Shown: positions 1 through 7,297 of the stretch, piece by piece
Layout of the letters: every line of letters begins with the position of its first letter
How positions within the stretch are numbered: the stretch's first letter is position 1
Source of the DNA: a virus
DNA: 28,619 nt
IMG/VR virus record: IMGVR_UViG_3300030098_003279
Location: 1-28,619 of that record
Reading direction: 5' to 3' (one strand)
Translations under genes and position numbers: made by a program
The notes under the pieces: generated by a model
Databases searched by the model: none
What the model saw: only the letters and a program-made list of their open reading frames with translations
What the model was told of the DNA's origin: nothing

Positions 1-1
1 C

Positions 2-232
2 CGACAGTCAGACTGGAAAGACGAGGCAGTTTTGATAATTCTCTCGTTGCCCGTGGTGGTGCTCGCTTGGGCAGTTATATCGGATGACCCATCTGCGATG
101 GACAAGGTAAAACTGTTCTTCGAGATGTTCTCGCAGCTCCCGTCATGGTTCACTAATCTTTGGATCTTGGTTGTGGCATCGATATATGGTATAAAGGGTA
201 CACAAATATTTCGTAACGGAGGAAAAAAATAA
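2..232 (+). CDS. Holin-like membrane protein, 5'-truncated
   Basis: The frame is open from base 2, so the true start lies upstream; a TTG at 32 is only an internal candidate. The visible 76 residues hold two hydrophobic segments, AVLIILSLPVVVLAWAVI and LWILVVASIYGIKGTQIF, separated by a polar, amphipathic stretch (DDPSAMDKVKLFFEMF) and ending in a basic tail (RNGGKK). A short protein with a charged WKDE-type N-terminus and two or more membrane spans fits phage holins of the three-TM kind, which open the inner membrane for the endolysin; the endolysin here lies some 10 kb away at 10243. The first 180 bases are about 50% G+C and favour C/G-ending codons, unlike the roughly one-third G+C that follows. 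The stop overlaps the next start. Membrane nature is clear; the holin role is inferred. Confidence 0.55.
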   Translation, partial: RQSDWKDEAVLIILSLPVVVLAWAVISDDPSAMDKVKLFFEMFSQLPSWFTNLWILVVASIYGIKGTQIFRNGGKK

Positions 233-558
233 TGGCTGGACTTGTAGGAATAGCTCTAAGAGGATTTGGTAAAGCTTTAGGTAAAATTGGAAAGAAAAAG
301 AATTTATCTTTAACTGAAAAATTAGGCATGCAAGATAAGGGTATAATAAGTAAAAAAACAGGTAGGTTGCATCCTAGCCATGAATCAGCATTTGGTGCTT
401 TATCTAAAAGGCAAGTAAGAAAAATGACAAGAACAGGTCAAAATCCAAAGTTAAGCCCAGCTAAACCAAATAAATTTGTAAGCCAACGTCAGATTGATAC
501 AAATAAAGAAACTGCAAAAAAAGAAGCAAAATATATTAGAAGTAGAAGATTTAAATAG
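232..558 (+). CDS. Small Lys-rich protein, unknown function
   Basis: This 108-residue protein starts at an ATG overlapping the upstream TAA (TAATG), with a GGAGG ribosome-binding site at 218-222. It is strongly basic and Lys-rich over its whole length, with Gly near the N-terminus (GLVGIALRGFGKALGKIGKK) and a terminal RSRRFK. No enzyme motif is visible. It opens a run of three basic proteins ahead of the head module. Such proteins in phages can bind nucleic acid or be packaged, but nothing here proves that. I do not recognise the family. Confidence 0.75.
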   Translation: MAGLVGIALRGFGKALGKIGKKKNLSLTEKLGMQDKGIISKKTGRLHPSHESAFGALSKRQVRKMTRTGQNPKLSPAKPNKFVSQRQIDTNKETAKKEAKYIRSRRFK

Positions 559-568
559 GAGGAAAAAA

Positions 569-1453
569 ATGACAAAATTATGTCCAAGAGGTAAAGCGGC
601 AGCGAAAAGAAAATTTCGAGTATATCCCAGTGCATACGCGAACGCATATGCTAGCAAAATTTGTGCAGGTAAAATTAAAGATCCTTCTGGTGTAAAAAGA
701 AAAGATTTTAAAGGACCAAAACCTGCTGGTAAAGCAGTAGGAGGTGTTATTGGAAGACAAGTAATTAAAAGAGCAAACAAGAAAATTAATAAGATAATAA
801 AAGCGGGACCACCTTTTAAAAAGTTAACTGGAATAGCTGCTGCTGCAACAGTTCCCGTTGGTAGAATGTTAAAAAAATACGAAGATAAAGTAAACGCAAA
901 AAAAAGAGATAAAGCTAAAGTACAAAAGAGAATGATGGGTGGTATGACTGCAGGTAGTCAATCAGCATTAGGAAGAATTCAAAAAGCTAATATGGTCAAA
1001 GCTAAGAGAGGTAAGTTAGCTAGAGGCATGGGCAAAATTGCTGATCCAAAATCATTTATGAAAAGAAGAATGATGTTAGCCGGCCCTAAATCAGCCCTTC
1101 CATCTCAAAGCGATGTAGCATCAAAAGTTAAAAGAGTTGGTAAAAAACTTTTACCAAAAAAAGTTAAGGCTATTGTTTCATTATTAGGTGCAGCGGCTGC
1201 AGGTGCAGCTGGTCAAAAGGCATTAGACAAAAGAAAAAATAAAGTCGATAAGAAAAAAATGGGTGGCTTAAAAGCTGAGCTTAATAATCCTGCAAAAGGA
1301 TATATGGCTGGTGGTGCAGCGAAAATTAAAAAAGTTATTAAAGGATTAAACAAAGCTTCTAAATTACATGCTGGTCAAGCAAAAAGTCTAGGTACCATTG
1401 TAAATAAAAAATCAGTTGGAGGTATGGCTGACTATTACAAAGATTTAATGTAA
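569..1453 (+). CDS. Large Lys/Ala-rich basic protein with conserved Cys N-terminus
   Basis: The start at 569 is chosen because AGGAGG at 557-562 overlaps the previous stop at ideal spacing; an upstream in-frame start at 494 would lie inside the preceding gene. The product is 294 residues. Its N-terminus (CPRGKAAAKRKFRVYPSAYA, then a further Cys in the ASKICAGK segment) looks like a small domain I recall as recurrent in marine phage proteins. The rest is low-complexity Lys/Ala/Gly with many Met, suggesting a nucleic-acid or virion-interior protein. Its C-terminal ~33 residues, ending GGMADYYKDLM, closely match the end of the basic protein at 11903-12469, pointing to a shared functional tail. 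Virion localisation is inferred. Confidence 0.8.
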   Translation: MTKLCPRGKAAAKRKFRVYPSAYANAYASKICAGKIKDPSGVKRKDFKGPKPAGKAVGGVIGRQVIKRANKKINKIIKAGPPFKKLTGIAAAATVPVGRMLKKYEDKVNAKKRDKAKVQKRMMGGMTAGSQSALGRIQKANMVKAKRGKLARGMGKIADPKSFMKRRMMLAGPKSALPSQSDVASKVKRVGKKLLPKKVKAIVSLLGAAAAGAAGQKALDKRKNKVDKKKMGGLKAELNNPAKGYMAGGAAKIKKVIKGLNKASKLHAGQAKSLGTIVNKKSVGGMADYYKDLM

Positions 1454-1731
1454 TGCAAAAAAATATCCAGTACATGAAGTCTGGAGGACTAAAAAAATGG
1501 TTCTCTCAAAAATGGGTAGATATTGGATCTAAAAAACCTGGAGGAGGATTTAGAGAATGTGGAAGAAAATCTGCGAGTGGATCAAAAAGAAAGTATCCAA
1601 AGTGCGTCCCTGCTGCCAAAGCGGCAAGGATGACAGAATCCCAGAGACGGAGTGCCGTTGCAAGAAAAAGAGCTAAAGCACAAGGCGTAGGTGGTAAACC
1701 TACAAATGTTAAAACATTTGCAAAATCATAA
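1453..1731 (+). CDS. Conserved basic Cys-containing phage protein
   Basis: This 92-residue protein starts in a TAATG junction with the previous gene and has no convincing Shine-Dalgarno site, so re-initiation is likely. The order of motifs is KKWFSQKWVDIGSKK, then GGGFRECGRKS, then KRKYPKCVPAAKAARM, then a basic SQRRSAVARKRAKAQG stretch and PTNVKTF near the end. The two cysteines in aromatic/basic settings suggest a compact, possibly metal-stabilised fold, although only two Cys are present. I recall similar uncharacterised sequences in marine phages and some large eukaryotic viruses, but cannot verify a family number. The role is unknown. Confidence 0.8.
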   Translation: MQKNIQYMKSGGLKKWFSQKWVDIGSKKPGGGFRECGRKSASGSKRKYPKCVPAAKAARMTESQRRSAVARKRAKAQGVGGKPTNVKTFAKS

Positions 1732-1751
1732 AAAACTAATATAGTCCCCTC

Positions 1752-2330
1752 ATGACAATTAGAGGTGATAGCACCGAATATGAATTATTAAAAATATGGT
1801 GCGAAACTTTACCTTTTTATGATAAACCAAAATCAGTAAAGACTTGTGAAATAGGGGTTCGTGAGGGACTTGGATCACAAGTAATTATGTTAGCTATAAA
1901 ATCTAGAATAGGTAATGTTTTATATGAGCATATAGGTATAGACCCATATGGTGATATTACATATCAACATTATGATAAATCTCCAGAATATAAATCAAAT
2001 TATAGTGATGCGATGAGAATTCAACTTTTAAAAGATTTTGCTGATAACAAAAATTTTATTTTGGAACATTGCACAGATATTGAGTATATGAAATCAAACA
2101 CAACAAAAGATATTATATTTGATTTAGTTTATTTTGATGGACCACATAAAACACAAGATGTTTTAAGAGAAGCGTTGTGGTTTGCAGATAAATCTAGAAA
2201 AGGCACTAGATTTGTATTTGATGATTTTCGAACTTACGTAATAGAAGATATTGCAAAATTGTTAGCGTATTGGAATTTTAATATTATAGGTTCAGGTGCA
2301 AGCAAAATGTGTTTACAAAGGATGACATAA
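1752..2330 (+). CDS. Class I SAM-dependent methyltransferase-like protein
   Basis: The 192-residue product shows the landmarks of a Rossmann-fold methyltransferase: a glycine-rich SAM-binding loop CEIGVREGLGSQ (residues 32-43), an acidic end of strand 2 in HIGIDPYGD (60-68), and a strand-4 motif DLVYFDGPHKTQDVL (124-138), followed by FVFDDF (154-159). The DGPH and DDF arrangement resembles the Methyltransf_24/cephalosporin-hydroxylase-like group, whose members modify small molecules, sugars or proteins; the substrate cannot be read here. There is no clear Shine-Dalgarno before ATG 1752 and the leader is only about 20 bases. It sits between basic proteins and the head module, separate from the glycosyltransferases at 22.7-24.5 kb. 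Confidence 0.75.
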   Translation: MTIRGDSTEYELLKIWCETLPFYDKPKSVKTCEIGVREGLGSQVIMLAIKSRIGNVLYEHIGIDPYGDITYQHYDKSPEYKSNYSDAMRIQLLKDFADNKNFILEHCTDIEYMKSNTTKDIIFDLVYFDGPHKTQDVLREALWFADKSRKGTRFVFDDFRTYVIEDIAKLLAYWNFNIIGSGASKMCLQRMT

Positions 2331-2548
2331 TGGAACCGTTCACAGTAACTCAAATACAATCTTTAATTAAAAGGCAACTTGAAACTCTTAAAACAGCCGC
2401 TATATATAGTGTTGACACCCTAGAAAAACTACAATATGTTAGGGGTCAAATCAAATCTTTAGAAGATTTGCAACAGGAACTGAAAGACCTGCTGAACAAA
2501 CAGGAGTTAAGAGATGCAAACGTCCACGGAGAAACCGAAACGGACTGA
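2330..2548 (+). CDS. Small helical (coiled-coil) protein
   Basis: The ATG at 2330 overlaps the methyltransferase stop (TAATG), with AAAGGA just upstream at 2316-2321; a GTG at 2309 would add seven residues but is less likely. The 72-residue product is almost all predicted helix, with heptad-like Leu/Ile spacing across LEKLQYVRGQIKSLEDLQQE and an acidic C-terminus. Its last 35 bases overlap the GroES-like gene. I do not recognise it; position suggests a small head-assembly or accessory factor. Confidence 0.65.
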   Translation: MEPFTVTQIQSLIKRQLETLKTAAIYSVDTLEKLQYVRGQIKSLEDLQQELKDLLNKQELRDANVHGETETD

Positions 2549-2960
2549 GAAATTAGAAGACTCGTACAAACCAGAGGAGCAAATTTCTACAGTTCTTGAT
2601 CCAAAAGCGATCAACGATTCACTATTAGAAAGACTACCAACACCAACTGGGTATAGAATGTTAATCTTACCTTATGCTGGTCCTAAAAAAACAAAAGGTG
2701 GTATTTTACTTTCTGATACAACACAAGAAACCATACAGATGACAACCGTATGTGGTCTTATCCTTAAGATGGGAAACCTTTGTTATAGAGACAAAGAGAA
2801 GTTTCCTCTTGGGCCATGGTGCAGAGTTAATGACTGGGTAATATTCAGTAGGTATGCAGGTTCAAGATTCAAGATAGAAGGTGGAGAAGTTAGAGTGTTA
2901 AATGATGATGAAATCATAAGCACAATTAAAAATCCACGTGATATTTTGCACCATTACTAA
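2514..2960 (+). CDS. GroES-like (Cpn10) co-chaperonin
   Basis: The 148-residue product has a polar 40-residue extension followed by a Cpn10-like domain: GYRMLILPYAGPKKTKGG (46-63), a mobile-loop-like GGILLSD (62-68) whose ILL could be the GroEL-binding hydrophobic tripeptide, a GLILKMG strand (81-87), and WVIFSRYAGSRFKIEGGEVR (108-127), which matches the conserved end of GroES (a V-F-x-x-Y-x-G core followed by hydrophobic strands). Phage co-chaperonins such as T4 gp31 adapt host GroEL to fold the capsid protein. Its place directly before scaffold and capsid genes fits that role. AGGAG at 2502-2506 supports the start. The N-terminal extension is longer than in typical 97-residue GroES. Confidence 0.8.
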   Translation: MQTSTEKPKRTEKLEDSYKPEEQISTVLDPKAINDSLLERLPTPTGYRMLILPYAGPKKTKGGILLSDTTQETIQMTTVCGLILKMGNLCYRDKEKFPLGPWCRVNDWVIFSRYAGSRFKIEGGEVRVLNDDEIISTIKNPRDILHHY

Positions 2961-2969
2961 GGAGGAAAT

Positions 2970-3968
2970 ATGGTTGATAAAAGTAAAGCTCCCGAAGTGG
3001 AGTTAGACACAGATGGTGTCAACGAAGAATCGGTTGAAATAAAAGAAACACCGAAAGAACCTGAAGCGACTGAACTTCCAAAGGAAGAGGTTGATTTAGG
3101 GTATACAGAGCATAACGATAAGAGGACCTATGAAAAAGAAAAAGATCATGGTACTGACATATCGTTTGAAAACGAGAGAGAAACTAAGTCAGAAGAAAAT
3201 AAAGAAAATAAAGATGAAGGTGAACTAAAAGATTATTCTGACAAAGTTCAAAAACGTATAAAAAAACTTACTTTTCAAGTAAGAGAAGCTGAAAGAAAAG
3301 AAAAAGCAGCTTTGGATTATGCAAAAGGTCTTAAAGACAAGTATGAAACTGCTCAATCAAAGTTTGAGGAGACTGATACTAATTATCTAAAAGAGTATGA
3401 CGCTAGAATTGATGCTCAAAGAGATCAAGTAAAAGCTAATCTTAAAACTGCAATTGAATCTCAAGATGCTGATAAAATAATGGAGGCTAATGATGCCTTA
3501 ACTAAATTAGCGGTTGAGAAAGAAAAAGTTTCTATGTCTCTTGGTGAAAAAGAGGCTAAGAAAAAACAAAGCGAATCAGAGACTCAACAACAAACTATTG
3601 AACAACCACCAATAAGTCAGAAAGCTCAAAAATGGGCAGAAGATAATGAGTGGTTTGGAACTGATAGAGTCCTTACGAGTGCCGCGATGGGCATCCACGA
3701 AGACTTAATTCAGCAGGGGGTTGCTTCAGATTCTGATGAGTATTATAATCAAATCAACAAACGTATGAAGGAGTATTTCCCTCAAAAGTTTGCTCAATCT
3801 TCAGCTGAAGAAGAGACTAAAGTTACACCCGTCCAAAATGTAGCTTCAGTTAGTAGAAGATCAGGGGGACGCAAGTCTGTGAAACTCACTAAATCACAGG
3901 TAGTTATTGCTAAGAAATTAGGAGTGCCACTAGAGGAATACGCAAAATACGTGAAGGAAGGAGCATAA
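2970..3968 (+). CDS. Capsid scaffolding protein (putative)
   Basis: A strong AAGGAGG precedes ATG 2970. The 332-residue product has an acidic disordered N-terminus (1-85, rich in Glu/Asp/Lys), a long charged coiled coil (about 88-205, from DYSDKVQKRIKKL), a Gln-rich break, a helical domain (WAEDNEWFGTDRV, 222-270) and a basic C-terminus (SRRSGGRKSVKLTKSQ, 294-309) ending in a short helical pair. Acidic coiled-coil proteins with a small basic C-terminal capsid-binding end, encoded just before the major capsid gene, are typical phage scaffolds. Sequence identity to a named scaffold cannot be claimed; the call rests on architecture and position. Confidence 0.75.
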   Translation: MVDKSKAPEVELDTDGVNEESVEIKETPKEPEATELPKEEVDLGYTEHNDKRTYEKEKDHGTDISFENERETKSEENKENKDEGELKDYSDKVQKRIKKLTFQVREAERKEKAALDYAKGLKDKYETAQSKFEETDTNYLKEYDARIDAQRDQVKANLKTAIESQDADKIMEANDALTKLAVEKEKVSMSLGEKEAKKKQSESETQQQTIEQPPISQKAQKWAEDNEWFGTDRVLTSAAMGIHEDLIQQGVASDSDEYYNQINKRMKEYFPQKFAQSSAEEETKVTPVQNVASVSRRSGGRKSVKLTKSQVVIAKKLGVPLEEYAKYVKEGA

Positions 3969-3969
3969 A

Positions 3970-4437
3970 ATGGAAAAAATTAAAACTTCACGCGAGTCTG
4001 TTACGAGACAGAAAGAAACTCGTAAAAAAGATTGGACTCCACCATCCAGTTTGGATGCGCCAGCTGCCCCGCAGGGTTATGCACATAGATGGATAAGAAC
4101 TGCGACTGCAGGTTTTGAAGATGCAGCTAATGTATCTAAAAAACTTAGAGAGGGTTGGGAATTTGTTAAAGCTGAAACACTTTTAAGTGAAATTGGCCCA
4201 AATGAATATCCAGTTCTCCACGAAGGAAAACATGCTGGTTTAGTCGGAATTGGTGGCCTTGTGTTGGCAAGGATACCTTTGGAGATATTGAAGTCACGTG
4301 CTGAGTATTTTAGAAAAATTACTCAAGACCGAACGGACGCGATAGACAGAGATCTTATGAAGGAACAACACCCGGACATGCCGATCAATATTGAAAGGCA
4401 GTCTAGAGTTACCTTTGGCGGTTCTCGTAAAAAATAA
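3970..4437 (+). CDS. Conserved head-module protein, unknown
   Basis: This 155-residue protein starts two bases after the scaffold stop with an AAGGAG site inside the scaffold end. It has a basic N-terminus, a motif PQGYAHRWIRTATAGFEDA (34-52) and a well-formed middle domain with AGLVGIGGLVLARIPLEILK, followed by a charged helix with DRTDAIDRDLMKEQHPDMP. I recall such proteins as recurring next to scaffold and capsid genes of marine phages without assigned function. It may be a minor head or assembly protein; no catalytic motif is seen. Confidence 0.75.
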   Translation: MEKIKTSRESVTRQKETRKKDWTPPSSLDAPAAPQGYAHRWIRTATAGFEDAANVSKKLREGWEFVKAETLLSEIGPNEYPVLHEGKHAGLVGIGGLVLARIPLEILKSRAEYFRKITQDRTDAIDRDLMKEQHPDMPINIERQSRVTFGGSRKK

Positions 4438-4451
4438 TTTTTTTGCGATAC

Positions 4452-4463
4452 CTACTTAAGTAG
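4452..4463. repeat. 12-bp perfect palindrome before the decoration gene
   Basis: CTACTTAAGTAG is a perfect palindrome in the 60-base gap between 4437 and 4498, preceded by a run of Ts (4438-4444). It could be an operator-like or transcript-hairpin site, but with no loop and no consensus promoter around it this is weak. A comparable 12-bp palindrome (TTTAGATCTAAA, 24554-24565) precedes another structural gene. Confidence 0.3.
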
Positions 4464-4497
4464 CTTGGATTAATAAACATAAAAGGAGAAAACAACT

Positions 4498-5073
4498 ATG
4501 GCTAACGTAAGTGAAAAGTTTGGTCTAAGACCTTACAGAAAACTTGACGGTACACCATTAGTAGGTGCCCAAAACAGATACACGATTGCTAGTGGCTATG
4601 CAACTGCAATTTTCCAAGGTGATTTAGTAGAACCTAAAACATCTGGTAATATTGAAAAGCATGGTGCTAACACATCTGATGCTGTAGTGGGAGTTTTTAA
4701 CGGAGTGTTTTACACAGATCCAACTACTCAAAAGCCTACATTCAAAAATCACTACCCTGGTGGAATCGCAGCAGATGACATTACAGCATTTGTTATTGAT
4801 GACCCAGACGCAGTATTTTTGATAGATGCAGACGAGGCTTTTACTAGAGCAGATCTTTTCAAAAACTACTCAGTTACTAACACTACTGGTGTTACGGCAA
4901 CAGGAATATCAAAAGCGCAATTAGATGTTTCAGTTTCTGGAACAGCGACTACTTTCGTCATTCAGGCGATTGACATTTCGCAAGATCCAGATAACTCGGA
5001 CACAGCTAATGCGAATGCTAATGTTCTTGTTAGAATAAACAATCACTTCTACAGAAGTGGAACAGGCCTATAA
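4498..5073 (+). CDS. Putative capsid decoration/stabilisation protein
   Basis: Start supported by AAAAGGAG about 9 bases upstream. The 191-residue product begins ANVSEKFGLRPYRKLDG and is rich in Thr, Ala, Asn and beta-prone stretches (NRYTIASGYATAIFQGDLVE; TAFVIDDPDAVFLIDADE), with no membrane segment or catalytic motif. Its place between the scaffold region and the major capsid gene, its own strong ribosome-binding site and its high-expression appearance suggest a head decoration or stabilising protein. I recall similar proteins upstream of gpT-like capsid genes in marine phages. The exact role is inferred. Confidence 0.65.
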   Translation: MANVSEKFGLRPYRKLDGTPLVGAQNRYTIASGYATAIFQGDLVEPKTSGNIEKHGANTSDAVVGVFNGVFYTDPTTQKPTFKNHYPGGIAADDITAFVIDDPDAVFLIDADEAFTRADLFKNYSVTNTTGVTATGISKAQLDVSVSGTATTFVIQAIDISQDPDNSDTANANANVLVRINNHFYRSGTGL

Positions 5074-5092
5074 TAAATAGAGGAGAATAACT

Positions 5093-6010
5093 ATGGCAAT
5101 ATCACGATCACAACTAGTTAAAGAACTAGAGCCAGGTTTGAATGCTTTATTCGGCCTGGAGTACAGTAGATATGAAAATCAGCATGCTGAGATTTATAAT
5201 ACTGAAACATCTGACAGAGCTTTCGAAGAGGAAGTAATGTTAAGCGGATTTGCTTCTGCACCGGTTAAACAAGAAGGTGCTGGAGTAGTGTTTGATCAAG
5301 CAGGTGAAACTTTCACAGCAAGATACACACACGAAACAATCGCGCTTGCATTTTCAATCACTGAGGAAGCAATCGAAGATAACCTATATGATAGATTAGC
5401 TGCAAGATACACAAGAGCTCTTGCAAGATCTATGGCAAATACGAAGCAAGTTAAAGCTGCAAACGTATTGAACAATGCACAAGTTACAACTGTAACAGGT
5501 GGTGACGGTGAATCCTTAATCGGAAATGCTCACCCACTTGCAACAGGCGGAACTTTTTCAAATGTTCTTGCTACAGCTGCAGACCTTAACGAAACTTCAC
5601 TTGAGCAGTCATTAATTGACATTGCTGGGTTCGTAGATGAAAGAGGACTTAGAATAGCAACTCAAGGTAGAAAAATGATAATTCCAAAAGAATTACAATT
5701 TACTGCTGAGAGACTAATGAAGTCACCTATGAGAACAGCGACTGCTGATAATGACATCAACGCTATTAGAAGCATGGGTATGGTACCAGAAGGTTATGTA
5801 ATAAATAACTTCTTAACTGATACTGACTCTTACTTCTTATTGACTGATGTACCTAACGGATTCAAAATGTTTGTTAGATCACCAATCAAAACAGCGATGG
5901 AAGGTGACTTCGATACTGGTAACGTTAGATTTAAAGCTAGAGAAAGATACTCTTTTGGATTTTCTGATCCAAGATGTGTATTTGGTAATGGAAATTTACC
6001 AACTAGCTAA
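5093..6010 (+). CDS. Major capsid protein (Mu gpT-like)
   Basis: AGGAG at 5081-5085 precedes ATG 5093. The 305-residue product has features I associate with the Mu gpT-like major head subunit group: an N-terminal helix (SRSQLVKELEPGLNALFGLE), a FEEEVMLSGFASAPVKQEG stretch, THETIALAFSITEEAIEDNLYD (about 81-102), ARSMANTKQVKAANVLNN (114-131), and a long C-terminal domain with GRKMIIPKELQFTAERLM. Length and HK97-like ordering (N-arm, E-loop region, spine helix, A-domain) fit, although the fold itself cannot be proved here. It follows scaffold and decoration genes and is directly followed by a strong terminator, as expected for the most abundant virion protein. Confidence 0.85.
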   Translation: MAISRSQLVKELEPGLNALFGLEYSRYENQHAEIYNTETSDRAFEEEVMLSGFASAPVKQEGAGVVFDQAGETFTARYTHETIALAFSITEEAIEDNLYDRLAARYTRALARSMANTKQVKAANVLNNAQVTTVTGGDGESLIGNAHPLATGGTFSNVLATAADLNETSLEQSLIDIAGFVDERGLRIATQGRKMIIPKELQFTAERLMKSPMRTATADNDINAIRSMGMVPEGYVINNFLTDTDSYFLLTDVPNGFKMFVRSPIKTAMEGDFDTGNVRFKARERYSFGFSDPRCVFGNGNLPTS

Positions 6011-6036
6011 TACTAATTAACAGTATTAATAATTTA

Positions 6037-6070
6037 GGGCGGTGTATTTATTTGCACCGCCCTTTTTTTT
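6037..6070 (+). terminator. Intrinsic terminator after the capsid gene
   Basis: GGGCGGTG (6037-6044) pairs perfectly with CACCGCCC (6055-6062) around a 10-base AT-rich loop, followed at once by eight Ts (6063-6070). This is a textbook rho-independent terminator, 26 bases after the capsid stop. It would close the head transcript or attenuate expression of the genes downstream. Confidence 0.92.
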
Positions 6071-6610
6071 GTGTTAAATAAAAATGTGATTATTAACAAA
6101 GTATTTAACAGGAAAATAGAAGTCGACTATTTCTTCATACAAGGTGTTATCGATATAGACTCAGAATATTTTATTAATAAAATAAAAAATGGGATTACTA
6201 ATGAGGATAACATGAATTTTAAAACTAACGTAAAAAGCCCTATGACTTCATGGTTTTTTTTCAACAAAGATTTAAAATTTAATATAATTATGAGTAAATT
6301 AATAGAATACGTTGATAGTTTTTTAAAATTTAATCCTTATAGGCTTTCTGAGTCTTGGGGGATGGAAATGCGTCAAGGTCAAAAAACAAACTATCACGAC
6401 CATCAATCATCCCTTTGGTCTGGAGTTATATATTTAAATGCATCAGAACAACTTTTAAAATTTCCAGATATAAATCAAGAAGTAAAGCCGGAAAAAGGTG
6501 TTTTTGCCTTATTTAGTCCATTTTTAAAGCACGGGTGTTCTCCAAATTATAGTGATGAACCAAAATATGGAATAAGTTTTAATATGGAAGAAGTAAAGAA
6601 TTGGGACTAG
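6071..6610 (+). CDS. 2OG-Fe(II) oxygenase-like protein 1
   Basis: The frame opens with GTG at 6071, touching the terminator T-run and lacking a ribosome-binding site; GTG 6086 or later starts are possible, so the 5' end is uncertain. The 179-residue product carries YHDHQSSLWSGVIYLN (108-123), a late GVFALFSPFLKHGCSP (143-158) and YGISFNM (166-172), the layout of the 2OG-Fe(II) oxygenase group with an HxH-type first metal motif and a distal His (H109/H111 and H154). Lys165 sits where many members have the 2-oxoglutarate-binding Arg. It is very AT-rich and inserted between capsid and later structural genes like a cargo gene. Substrate unknown. A paralogue-like protein lies at 10723. Confidence 0.65.
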   Translation: MLNKNVIINKVFNRKIEVDYFFIQGVIDIDSEYFINKIKNGITNEDNMNFKTNVKSPMTSWFFFNKDLKFNIIMSKLIEYVDSFLKFNPYRLSESWGMEMRQGQKTNYHDHQSSLWSGVIYLNASEQLLKFPDINQEVKPEKGVFALFSPFLKHGCSPNYSDEPKYGISFNMEEVKNWD

Positions 6611-6660
6611 TAGACTTAATACACTTAATAATATAAAATAAAAAAACCTAGTATAAATTA

Positions 6661-6717
6661 ATTATGTCGACTGGCTAGGCAGACGGTATAGAGACGACAT
6701 AATGAAAACGGCTATAC
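6661..6717 (+). promoter_or_regulatory. Candidate H-type pseudoknot RNA leader
   Basis: ATTATGTCG (6661-6669) pairs perfectly with CGACATAAT (6695-6703), nine base pairs. Inside the 25-base loop, GTATAG (6686-6691) is perfectly complementary to CTATAC (6712-6717) downstream of the stem, so both helices together form an H-type pseudoknot. The second helix ends four bases before the AGGAGG ribosome-binding site (6722-6727) of the gene at 6733. CCTAG at 6647-6651 can also pair with CTAGG at 6675-6679, offering an alternative fold. The arrangement is that of a translation-controlling leader or riboswitch. It does not match a riboswitch class I can recite; I recall a published marine-phage candidate RNA named Mu-gpT-DE as a comparator, but could not test it. 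Confidence 0.55.
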
Positions 6718-6732
6718 ACATAGGAGGAAATT

Positions 6733-7287
6733 ATGGCTAAAACAACATTTACGGGTCCAGTAAGATCTCTTAACGGGTTTTTAGGTTCGGGTCCTAATAT
6801 GGCACAAGCAATAACAGGTACTGTATCTGATAGTGCTAGTGATATAAATAAATACCAAGGTAAAGTATTAACAATTACTGATGCTACTACTGTTTTTAAT
6901 TTACCGGCTATCGTAGGCACAGCTGATTCTGTTTCATCAGGACCAGGGGGTGACCCAAATTCTGCCAACAATGTCGGAATTATGTATGAGTTTATCATGA
7001 TTGAAAACCTTACGGGTTCAAATACTGTTACAATAAATGCAGGAACTGCGGCTGGTCATTCATCTGCTGATGTATTTAGAGGAATGGCAATTTACAATAA
7101 TACGGCTACAGATCCAGGAGCAGTAACAGCATTTAATGGAAGTTCAACAGATACTTTAACATTAACTGCAACCACAAAAGGTGGACTTATGGGAGCTCAA
7201 ATTCAATGTAGAGCAATCTCTGCTTTGAACTGGCAAATAAGTGCACAATTGATTGGTAATGGAACATTTGCTAATCCTTGGAGCTAA
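6733..7287 (+). CDS. Small structural-type virion protein
   Basis: AGGAGG at 6722-6727 gives a strong start. The 184-residue product is rich in Thr, Gly, Ala, Asn and Ser, mostly beta-prone (VLTITDATTVFNLPAIVG; NLTGSNTVTINAGTAAGHSS; TDTLTLTATTKGG) and without Cys-rich, membrane or catalytic features apart from one Cys. This composition is typical of phage head-fibre, decoration or tail-spike-stem domains. Its strong ribosome-binding site behind a possible structured leader suggests controlled, high-level expression. The family is not recognised; a structural role is inferred. Confidence 0.6.
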   Translation: MAKTTFTGPVRSLNGFLGSGPNMAQAITGTVSDSASDINKYQGKVLTITDATTVFNLPAIVGTADSVSSGPGGDPNSANNVGIMYEFIMIENLTGSNTVTINAGTAAGHSSADVFRGMAIYNNTATDPGAVTAFNGSSTDTLTLTATTKGGLMGAQIQCRAISALNWQISAQLIGNGTFANPWS

Positions 7288-7297
7288 TAAATAACTA

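Noticed and set aside
451-780. Minus-strand open frame opposite basic genes
   Set aside because: It overlaps two well-supported plus-strand genes and has no ribosome-binding site; all other gene evidence is plus-strand. The same holds for the other minus-strand frames.
6661-6717. tRNA or known riboswitch class in the structured leader
   Set aside because: There is no acceptor/anticodon arrangement or CCA, and the loops do not match SAM-II, SAM-V or preQ1 consensus as I know them.
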